The position numbers were made by a program, and so were the translations under genes. A stretch of 64,000 bases of DNA from Metarhizobium sp964253915 (GTDB lineage Bacteria > Pseudomonadota > Alphaproteobacteria > Rhizobiales > Rhizobiaceae). Below the pieces are notes generated by a model. The model searched no databases, was not told the DNA's origin, and was given only the letters and a program-made list of their open reading frames with translations. Each line of letters starts with the position of its first letter. Within the stretch, counting starts at the first letter, position 1. Of this stretch, positions 42,189-49,192 are shown piece after piece. Location: positions 186,001-250,000 of the forward strand of contig NZ_CAXUSG020000006.1 in the NCBI RefSeq assembly GCF_964253915.1, given 5' to 3'.

Positions 42189-42482
42189 TTATTCACCGCG
42201 CAACTTTTCCTGATAGGCAAGGCCGTCGGCGGGATGGTCGGCCCAGAGACCGAAGGCTTGCTGCTCTTCCATATCGCGGTCTGACTGTATGGGTGTGATG
42301 AAATCGGGCACAGGACCGGTAACGAGATCCTTCAGCAAGCCGAATTTGAATTCGGACTTTCGAATAGGTACGAGTTGAGCCACCGGCGTTCGCCCTCTGG
42401 CGATGATGACGTCTTCACCAGCAAGTGCGGCCTCGATCAGTTTCGAAAGATTTTTCTTCGCCGCTTGAATGGTGACCTGCAT
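42189..42482 (-). CDS. Phd/YefM-type antitoxin, orphan
   Basis: A 97-residue protein. The N-terminal part MQVTIQAAKKNLSKLIEAAL, with DVIIARGRTPVAQLVPI, is the DNA-binding Phd/VapB-type fold that blocks a partner toxin and represses its own operon. The ATG at 42482 has GGAGGCG upstream. The C-terminal tail (ending QEKLRGE) would be the toxin-binding part. No toxin gene is adjacent on either side: downstream is the terminator with the inserted repeat and upstream is efp. It may have lost its partner or act on a distant one. Confidence 0.8.
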   Translation of the reverse strand: MQVTIQAAKKNLSKLIEAALAGEDVIIARGRTPVAQLVPIRKSEFKFGLLKDLVTGPVPDFITPIQSDRDMEEQQAFGLWADHPADGLAYQEKLRGE

Positions 42483-42565
42483 AGACGCCTCCTGCGATGT
42501 GCAGCAGAGCATAGCTGACTTGGCCAAGAAGCGTCGAAATTTTTCATCTGCCTCTACACCAATAC

Positions 42566-42600
42566 AAAAAGCCTCCGGAGCCATGGGTTCCGAAGGCTTT
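42566..42600 (-). terminator. Rho-independent terminator of efp
   Basis: On the minus strand AAAGCCTTCGGAACC pairs with GGCTCCGGAGGCTTT around CAT, followed by TTTTTGTA. It begins about 24 bp after the efp stop. Confidence 0.75.
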
Positions 42601-42623
42601 GTGAAAGCAATATCCGACTGAAA

Positions 42624-43193
42624 TCAGTCCTTGGCGCGTTCCACGTAGGAATTGTCTTCCGTCATGATCACCACGCGGGTGCCGGCGCTGACGTGTGGGG
42701 GTACGGACGTGCGAACGCCGTTGGACAGAATGGCCGGCTTGTAGGAAGACGATGCCGTCTGGCCCTTGACGACCGGTTCGGTCTCGACGATCTCGAGAAT
42801 GACGTGACGCGGCAGTTCCAGCGCCAGCGCCACGCCTTCGTGGATCGACAGGGTGACGGTCATGCCTTCCTGCAGGTAGGGCTTGGCATCGCCGACCGTA
42901 TCGACGTCGACGGCGACCTGGTCGTAGTTTTCCGGGTTCATGAAGTGGAAGCCTTCGCCGTCTTCATACAGGAACTGGAACGGGCGGTCTTCGACGAAGG
43001 CGCGCTCGACCTGTTCCGTCGTCCGCCAGCGTTCCGAAACCTTCACGCCGTCGACGATGCGGCGCATGTCGACCTGCGTTACCGGCGTGCCCTTGCCGGG
43101 ATGAAAGTTCTGGGCGGTGAGAACGACATAAAGCTTGCCGTCCACATCGAGAACGTTGCCCTTGCGGACCGAAGAGGCGATGATCTTGACCAT
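42624..43193 (-). CDS. efp: Translation elongation factor P
   Basis: A 189-residue EF-P of normal length with the three beta-barrel domains. Domain I carries the modified-lysine loop HPGKGTP with Lys34, the residue that EpmA and EpmB beta-lysylate in bacteria of this type. EF-P rescues ribosomes stalled at proline runs. It is divergent from epmA-epmB, with 152 bp between the starts. Confidence 0.96.
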   Translation of the reverse strand: MVKIIASSVRKGNVLDVDGKLYVVLTAQNFHPGKGTPVTQVDMRRIVDGVKVSERWRTTEQVERAFVEDRPFQFLYEDGEGFHFMNPENYDQVAVDVDTVGDAKPYLQEGMTVTLSIHEGVALALELPRHVILEIVETEPVVKGQTASSSYKPAILSNGVRTSVPPHVSAGTRVVIMTEDNSYVERAKD

Positions 43194-43345
43194 AAGACTT
43201 CCTTGTAACTCGCGTCATGGCGTCGTAGAGGACTGGCAACAGCCATGCCGGAGACGCTTTATTTGTTTTTCTGGGGCGCCACTACCGCAAATCCACGGAA
43301 ATAGCCAGCCTTCCGTGATCGAAAGCCGTAAAGAAACCGTTGGAA

Positions 43346-44410
43346 ATGACAGCTTCTTCCTTCAAACCGTCGCCCTGGTGGATACCGGCCGTGCATGCTG
43401 ACCGCAGGCCTTTCCTGATGGCGCGCAACCGCATTCGCGTGGCACTCGCCGGGTATTTTGCGGCGCGTGATTTTGTCGAGGTGGACACGGCGACGCTGCA
43501 GGTTTCTCCGGGAAACGAGGCGCACCTGCATGCTTTTGCGACCGAAGGCATAACCACCAGCGGCGGGCGCGCACCGCTTTACCTGCATACGTCGCCGGAA
43601 TTCGCCTGCAAGAAACTGCTGGCGGCGGGAGAAGAACGCATGGCCTGTTTTGCGCATGTCTACCGCAATCGTGAGCGGGGGCCGCTGCACCATCCGGAAT
43701 TCACCATGCTGGAGTGGTACCGCGCCGGGGAAACCTATGAGGCGCTGATGGCCGATTGCGCCGCGCTTCTGGCGCTGGCGGCGGAAACGGCCGGGCAGGC
43801 AAAGCTTACCTATCGTGGCCAGACCTGCGACCCGTTCGCCGAGCCGGAACGGCTGAGCATTGCCGAGGCTTTCGAGCGTTATGCCGGTGTCGACCTGCTG
43901 GCAACCGTAGCGCCGTCAGGCGAAACGGACCGGGACGGGCTGGCGGATCGCGCCGGTGCCGCCGGCATTCGTGTGGCGGCGGATGACGGCTGGGCCGACA
44001 TCTTTTCCCGGATCATCGTTGAAAAGGTCGAACCCAACCTCGGTTTCGGGCGCCCCACCATTCTCGATGAATATCCGGTCAGCGAGGCGGCGCTGGCGCG
44101 GCCTTCGGGACGCGATCCGCGGGTGGCGGAACGTTTCGAGCTTTATGCCTGCGGCGTCGAGCTTGCGAATGCTTTTGGCGAACTGACGGATGCGACGGAG
44201 CAACGCCGCCGCTTCGAGATCGAGATGGCGGAGAAGGCGCGCATCTATGGCGAGACCTATCCGATCGACGAGGATTTCCTCGCGGCCCTGGCGCTGATGC
44301 CGCCTGCCAGCGGTTCGGCGCTCGGCTTCGACCGGCTGGTGATGCTGGCGACCGGTGCTGCGCGCATCGACCAGGTCTTGTGGGCGCCGGTTGCGGAGTA
44401 CGGGCAATGA
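43346..44410 (+). CDS. epmA: EpmA, EF-P--lysine ligase (GenX/PoxA)
   Basis: A 354-residue relative of class II lysyl-tRNA synthetase without the tRNA anticodon-binding domain. The class II motifs are present: motif 1 region (RVALAGYFAARDFVEVDTATL), motif 2 (VYRNRERGPLHHPEFTMLEWYRA) and motif 3 (GSALGFDRLVMLAT). It attaches (R)-beta-lysine to Lys34 of EF-P. The start is slightly uncertain (ATG 43346 or TTG 43340). Its stop overlaps the start of epmB. Confidence 0.93.
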   Translation: MTASSFKPSPWWIPAVHADRRPFLMARNRIRVALAGYFAARDFVEVDTATLQVSPGNEAHLHAFATEGITTSGGRAPLYLHTSPEFACKKLLAAGEERMACFAHVYRNRERGPLHHPEFTMLEWYRAGETYEALMADCAALLALAAETAGQAKLTYRGQTCDPFAEPERLSIAEAFERYAGVDLLATVAPSGETDRDGLADRAGAAGIRVAADDGWADIFSRIIVEKVEPNLGFGRPTILDEYPVSEAALARPSGRDPRVAERFELYACGVELANAFGELTDATEQRRRFEIEMAEKARIYGETYPIDEDFLAALALMPPASGSALGFDRLVMLATGAARIDQVLWAPVAEYGQ

Positions 44411-45471
44411 GTGTCGCCCGCGCCATCACCACTCCGGACGAACTGGAAGCCGCAGGGCTTGCCGATCCGCGGCAACGGGTCGGCATCGAGGCCGTCGCCG
44501 CGCGGTATGCCGTGGCCATCACGCCCGATATCGCCCGGCTGATCGAACCCGGCGTTGCCGCCGATCCGATTGCCCGGCAATTCGTGCCCGATCCGGCGGA
44601 ACTGCTGACCACGCCGGAAGAGCGGGCCGATCCGATCGGCGACCATGCCCACAGCCCGGTGGAGGGCATTGTCCACCGTTATCCGGACCGGGTGCTGCTC
44701 AAGGCGGTGCATATCTGTCCGGTCTATTGCCGTTTCTGCTTCCGCCGCGAGATGGTCGGGCCGAAAGGCGAGGGGACGCTGACGGCGGAAAAGCTGACAG
44801 ATGCCATGGATTATATCCGCAGCCATCCGGAAATCTGGGAGGTCATCCTCACCGGCGGCGATCCGCTGGTGCTGTCGCCGCGGCGGCTTGCGGCGATCAT
44901 GGCGGAACTGCGCGATATCGAGCACGTCAAGATCGTGCGGTTCCATTCGCGGGTGCCGGTGGTATCGCCCGACAGGATCGATGCGGCGCTGATCGACGCA
45001 ATCCGTGCCTGCGGCAAGACCGTCTACATCGCGTTGCATGCCAACCACCCGCGTGAACTGACGCCTGCGGCGCGGGCCGCCTGCGCGCGGCTGGTCGATG
45101 GCGGTTTCGTAATGATCAGCCAGTCGGTGCTGCTGCGCGGCGTCAACGACGATCCGGCTGTCCTGGCCGAGCTGATGCGGGCGTTCGTCGAGATCCGGGT
45201 CAAGCCCTATTATCTGCATCACCCCGACCTTGCCCCCGGCACCGGCCATTTCCGCCTGTCGATCGAGGAGGGCAGGGCGATTGTTGGCGCGTTGCGCGGA
45301 CGCATATCCGGTCTCTGCCAGCCGACCTATATTCTCGATATTCCCGGCGGTTACGGCAAGGTGCCGATCAGCGCGGAAGCGGTGAAGGCCACCGGCGAGG
45401 GCTGTTATTCGGTGTCCGATTATCGCGGCGAGGACCATCTCTATCCGCCGGCTGTGCCGTCCGCCCTCTGA
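44407..45471 (+). CDS. epmB: EpmB, lysine 2,3-aminomutase-like radical SAM enzyme
   Basis: A 354-residue radical SAM enzyme. The iron-sulfur cysteines are 104, 108 and 111 (CPVYCRFC), and PGGYGKVPI near the C-terminus supplies the PLP lysine seen in the KamA family. It makes (R)-beta-lysine for EF-P modification. The ATG at 44407 overlaps the epmA stop (ATGA), so the pair is translationally coupled. Confidence 0.92.
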   Translation: MSVARAITTPDELEAAGLADPRQRVGIEAVAARYAVAITPDIARLIEPGVAADPIARQFVPDPAELLTTPEERADPIGDHAHSPVEGIVHRYPDRVLLKAVHICPVYCRFCFRREMVGPKGEGTLTAEKLTDAMDYIRSHPEIWEVILTGGDPLVLSPRRLAAIMAELRDIEHVKIVRFHSRVPVVSPDRIDAALIDAIRACGKTVYIALHANHPRELTPAARAACARLVDGGFVMISQSVLLRGVNDDPAVLAELMRAFVEIRVKPYYLHHPDLAPGTGHFRLSIEEGRAIVGALRGRISGLCQPTYILDIPGGYGKVPISAEAVKATGEGCYSVSDYRGEDHLYPPAVPSAL

Positions 45472-45783
45472 ATCTGGTCATTCTGGCACAGTTCGGAATG
45501 ATCCGACATGGATAGATGGGCCGGATCGGCCCCGGTCGCCTTTGTGCCGAAATGATGCGGGCAGGCACAAAAGCTGCGCTGCAATCGCCTTCATCGGCCG
45601 CCTGTTGCCGATGTTGCGCCGCTGCCGGGGCGATTTGGCGGTTTCATTCAAATTCTCGGTAATTCTCTGACGATACTTTCACCACGTCGCTTAGACGAAT
45701 CTTATGCTTTTTTCTCTACTCATTTCCCTATCGGACGGCATCAGGCCGTTCTTCGGTGTTTGTGTTACGAGAAGGATGTCGAG
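45472..45783. other. Upstream region of the carrier-protein operon
   Basis: 312 bp between epmB and the carrier-protein gene. It becomes richer in A and T towards the operon (TTCATTCAAATTCTCGG at about 45645) and should hold its promoter, but I see no convincing -35/-10 pair, operator or riboswitch. Confidence 0.4.
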
Positions 45784-46035
45784 ATGAACGAGACAATTCG
45801 AGGCCTGCTGACGAAATTTGGTGGCCTGCCGGTCGCCGTCGAGCAGATTGCAGACGATGCCGATCTTTACAGCGCGGGCCTCTCCTCTTTCGCATCGGTG
45901 CAGCTGATGCTCGGGCTGGAAGACGCATTCGACCTCGAGTTTCCCGACACGTTGCTCAACCGAAAATCCTTCTCCAGCATCAACGCCATCGCGGCGACGC
46001 TGGCCCAGATCCTCGATCAGAGGGATGTCGCCTGA
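45784..46035 (+). CDS. Acyl/aminoacyl carrier protein
   Basis: An 83-residue carrier protein. The phosphopantetheine site reads DLYSAGLSSFASVQL, with Ser35 as the attachment serine and a serine in place of the usual preceding aspartate. Helices 2 and 3 (MLGLEDAFDLEFPD, FSSINAIAATLAQIL) match the fold. The ATG at 45784 has AAGGATG upstream. It is the first gene of an operon whose fourth base-pair-overlapped partners are a flavoprotein and an amino acid:[carrier protein] ligase, so its load is most likely an amino acid rather than a fatty acid. Confidence 0.9.
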   Translation: MNETIRGLLTKFGGLPVAVEQIADDADLYSAGLSSFASVQLMLGLEDAFDLEFPDTLLNRKSFSSINAIAATLAQILDQRDVA

Positions 46036-47216
46036 TGAACATGTCCGTCAGCATCCCCGATGCCGGACTTGTGGCGCGCGCGGCCCGTGTCGCCACCATC
46101 GCGGCCAAACATGCCGATGCGGTCGATGCCGCGGGGTGTTTTCCCCGGGAGGCCGTCGACGCGATGATTGCCGAGCGCTTGCTCGGCATCCAGATTCCCC
46201 GCAGCCACGGCGGCGAGGACGCGGATTTCTCGAAGATCGCCGAGCTTTGCTCGATCCTGGGGCAGGCCTGTGCCGCCAGCGCCATGGTGTTCGCCATGCA
46301 CCACATCAAGCTCTCCAGCCTGGTGCAGCATGGCAGCGAAAGCGCCTGGCACACGGCCTTCATGCGCCGGGTGGCCGATGAACAGCTGCTTTTGGGCTCG
46401 GCGACGACCGAAGGCGGCATCGGCGGCAACCTGCGCAACTCCATCTGCGCCATCGAGGTCAAGGACGGCGTCTGCCATCTCGAAAAGGATGCGACGGTCA
46501 TTTCTTACGGCGACTATGCCGATGCGATCCTGATCACCTCGCGCTCCAACGCCGAGGCGGCATCCTCCGACCAGGTGATGACCGTCTTCCTCAAGGAGCA
46601 GTACACGCTCGAGAAGACGCATGTCTGGGATACGCTCGGCATGCGCGGCACCTGCTCCGACGGTTTCCTGTTCAAGGGAACGGCGCCGGCCGAGCAGATC
46701 TTCCCGAAACCGTTTGCGGAAATCGCGGCGCAATCGATGCTGGCGGCCTCGCACCTCCTGTGGAGCGGCGTCTGGCACGGCATCGCGGCCGATGCCGTCT
46801 CGCGCGCCCAAGCCTTCGTTCGTGCCGCCGCACGCAAATCGCCCGGCGCCATGCCGCCCGGCGCGCTGCGTCTGGCCGAGCTGTCCAACATGCTGCAGAC
46901 GCTGCGCTCCAACGTCGTCGCCGGCCTGAAGGCCTACGAAGACGCCAAGGACGATCCGGACAAGCTCGCCTCGATGGGTTTTTCGGTGGCGATGAACGGC
47001 GTCAAGGTCTGCTCGTCGGAGATGATCCTGCCGATCGTCAACCATGCCATGCTGATCTGCGGCATCATGGGTTACAAGAACGGCACGCCCTTCAGCCTCG
47101 GCCGGCATCTGCGCGACGCGCATTCGGCGCAGCTGATGATTTCCAACGACCGCATCCTGAGCAACATGTCGACCATGCTGCTCGTCCACAAACTCGACAC
47201 GAGCCTATTGGGGTAA
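46035..47216 (+). CDS. Acyl-CoA-dehydrogenase-like flavoprotein acting on a carrier-bound substrate
   Basis: A 393-residue member of the acyl-CoA dehydrogenase superfamily, near family length. The N-terminal helical domain (FPREAVDAMIAERLLGIQIPRSHGG), the middle beta-domain (SATTEGGIGGNLRNSICAI, then DTLGMRGTCSDGFLF) and the C-terminal helical bundle are all there. The ATG overlaps the carrier-protein stop by one base, so the two are coupled. In comparable systems such enzymes oxidise prolyl or other aminoacyl thioesters on a carrier protein, and I infer the same here. The exact oxidation is unknown. Confidence 0.82.
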   Translation: MNMSVSIPDAGLVARAARVATIAAKHADAVDAAGCFPREAVDAMIAERLLGIQIPRSHGGEDADFSKIAELCSILGQACAASAMVFAMHHIKLSSLVQHGSESAWHTAFMRRVADEQLLLGSATTEGGIGGNLRNSICAIEVKDGVCHLEKDATVISYGDYADAILITSRSNAEAASSDQVMTVFLKEQYTLEKTHVWDTLGMRGTCSDGFLFKGTAPAEQIFPKPFAEIAAQSMLAASHLLWSGVWHGIAADAVSRAQAFVRAAARKSPGAMPPGALRLAELSNMLQTLRSNVVAGLKAYEDAKDDPDKLASMGFSVAMNGVKVCSSEMILPIVNHAMLICGIMGYKNGTPFSLGRHLRDAHSAQLMISNDRILSNMSTMLLVHKLDTSLLG

Positions 47217-47220
47217 GACC

Positions 47221-48129
47221 ATGGATATGCAAGTATCGTTTCTCGACCGACTTTTCGAAGCCGGTCTGCTCATCGACACGGGTGTCGAGGGCCTTTATGG
47301 CCGCAGCGGCCAGTTTGAAGACGTGATTGCCGCTTTCGAACGTCTCATCGACCGCTTCGGCGGGGCCGATGGCGCCGAGGCCATCCGCTTTCCGCCCGGC
47401 ATGAACCGCGCCTATTTCGAAAAGAGCGGTTACATGAAGAGCTTTCCGCAGCTTGCCGGCACGGTGCATTCCTTCTGCGGCTGCGAACTCGATCACGTCA
47501 GCCTGATGAAATGCATGGATGAGGGCGGCGACTGGACGGGCGAGCAGAAGGCGACCAACATCGTTCTGACGCCGGCGGCGTGTTATCCGCTCTATCCGAC
47601 GGTCGCCAAGCGCGGCCGCTTGCCGGCAGACGGCGGGCTTTACGACCTGCAGTCCTACTGTTTCCGCCACGAGCCCTCCACCGATCCGGCTCGCCAGCAG
47701 CTGTTCCGCATGCGCGAATATGTCTGCATGGGCACGCAGGACCACGTCACCGATTTCCGGCAGCGCTGGATGGATCGCGGCGTGCAGATGATGGATGCGG
47801 TCGGGCTGACCGTCGAGATCGACGTTGCCAACGACCCGTTCTTCGGCCGCGCCGGCCGCATGCTGGCCAACAACCAGCGTGACCAGAACCTGAAGTTCGA
47901 ACTGCTGATCCCGGTCACCTCGACGGCCAAGCCGACCGCCTGCATGAGCTTCAACTACCACCAGGATGCCTTCGGCACCAAGTGGGGCCTGGAGCTGGCA
48001 GACGGCAGCACGGCGCATACCGCCTGTGTCGGTTTTGGCCTGGAGCGCATCGCGCTGGCGCTGTTTGCCCATCACGGCCTCGACGTCAAGGATTGGCCGG
48101 CCAACGTTCGCAAGGCCCTGTGGGGTTGA
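47221..48129 (+). CDS. Amino acid:[carrier protein] ligase (class II synthetase homologue)
   Basis: A 302-residue homologue of the catalytic core of archaeal-type seryl-tRNA synthetase. Motif 2 is CFRHEPSTDPARQQLFRMREY and motif 3 is GFGLERIALALF; several cysteines (such as CGCELDH and HTAC) fit the zinc site of this group. It lacks the N-terminal tRNA-binding arm. Proteins of this family from Bradyrhizobium and Agrobacterium have been shown to charge glycine or alanine onto a neighbouring carrier protein instead of tRNA. It follows the flavoprotein gene by 4 bp. Confidence 0.9.
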   Translation: MDMQVSFLDRLFEAGLLIDTGVEGLYGRSGQFEDVIAAFERLIDRFGGADGAEAIRFPPGMNRAYFEKSGYMKSFPQLAGTVHSFCGCELDHVSLMKCMDEGGDWTGEQKATNIVLTPAACYPLYPTVAKRGRLPADGGLYDLQSYCFRHEPSTDPARQQLFRMREYVCMGTQDHVTDFRQRWMDRGVQMMDAVGLTVEIDVANDPFFGRAGRMLANNQRDQNLKFELLIPVTSTAKPTACMSFNYHQDAFGTKWGLELADGSTAHTACVGFGLERIALALFAHHGLDVKDWPANVRKALWG

Positions 48130-48137
48130 GCGGCGCC

Positions 48138-49103
48138 ATGCAGGCCGTCTTTGCCAAGCTCAATCCGGCCGCCTACGCGCCGCATGCGCTGCATGCGGCC
48201 GAGCGGATGTGGCCGGAGACCAATTGTTACGTCGATCTGTGGATCGAGGTGTTGTCGGCCTTCGGCGCGGCGCCGGAAGCGATGCTCGGTTTCACGCTGA
48301 CGCAGGATTTCGAGGGCGACCAGCTGACCTTCTTCAAGGTGCCGCTGGAGGATCTCGAAAGCCTTTACGGCATCCGGGTCACGGAACTGGCGATCTTCGA
48401 CGACGTTAAGGGCCATGTCCTGCAGCAGATCGCCCGCGGGCGGTTGTGCCTGCTGGAGATGGACAGTTTTTACATGCCCGATACGCAGGGCGTGGCCTAT
48501 CGCAAGGAACACGGCAAGACCACGGTTGCCATCAACCGTCTCGATCCGCTGAGCCGCACCATCGAATATTTCCACAATGGCGGCTATTTCGGCCTGCAGG
48601 GCGATGATTTCGACGGGCTGTTCCAGCATCACCTCGGCGAGGACGATCCGCCGTTCCTGCCCTATACGGAGTTCGCCAAATTCCCGGCGGTTGCGCCCGG
48701 CGGAGAGCACCAGCGCAACGAAGCGCGGCGCCTGCTGCAGGTCCACTTCCGCCGCCGGCCGGAGGCCAATCCGCTCAGCGCCTTTTCGGCCGTCTTCCCG
48801 CAGCAGGTGGAGGCGGTTGCCGAGCGGCCGTTCGGGTTCTTCCACAAATATGCGTTCAACACGCTGCGGCAGGTGGGCGCCAATTTCGAACTGCTGGGCA
48901 GCCATCTGGACTGGCTGGCACCGGGCGAATTCGAGCAGGCGGCAACGGAAGCGAGACGTATTTCCGAGGTGGCAAAGTCGGTGCAATTCCAGCTTGCCCG
49001 CGCCGTGACGCGTAAAAAATTCGAGCCGCTGGCGACGGCGCTGGCGCCGGCTGCGGATGCCTGGGATAGCCTCATGGACGATCTCGGCAGCCGGATCGGC
49101 TGA
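48138..49103 (+). CDS. DUF1839 protein, possible aminoacyl transferase
   Basis: A 321-residue protein of the DUF1839 family, which co-occurs with aa:CP ligases. The N-terminal half shows ETNCYVDLWIEVLSAFG with Cys30 and, later, LLEMDSFYMPDTQG and RKEHGKTTVAINRLD with Asp109, His125 and Asp136. This order resembles the papain-like BtrH-type acyltransferases that move an aminoacyl group from a carrier protein to an acceptor. That role is my inference; no activity is established for this family to my knowledge. The C-terminal half (about 180-321) is helical and of unknown function. Confidence 0.75.
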   Translation: MQAVFAKLNPAAYAPHALHAAERMWPETNCYVDLWIEVLSAFGAAPEAMLGFTLTQDFEGDQLTFFKVPLEDLESLYGIRVTELAIFDDVKGHVLQQIARGRLCLLEMDSFYMPDTQGVAYRKEHGKTTVAINRLDPLSRTIEYFHNGGYFGLQGDDFDGLFQHHLGEDDPPFLPYTEFAKFPAVAPGGEHQRNEARRLLQVHFRRRPEANPLSAFSAVFPQQVEAVAERPFGFFHKYAFNTLRQVGANFELLGSHLDWLAPGEFEQAATEARRISEVAKSVQFQLARAVTRKKFEPLATALAPAADAWDSLMDDLGSRIG

Positions 49104-49192
49104 TTTTCACCCATAGACTGAGCCGGCCGGCTGGCAAGACGGCCGGGAATCACCGAGAACGGCAACATCGTCGAACCGGAGTGCGTTTCATC

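Noticed and set aside
45756..46034. An upstream extension of the flavoprotein gene
   Set aside because: The added 93 residues overlap the carrier-protein gene in another frame and do not look like a dehydrogenase. The ATG at 46035 overlaps the carrier-protein stop and fits the family N-terminus.
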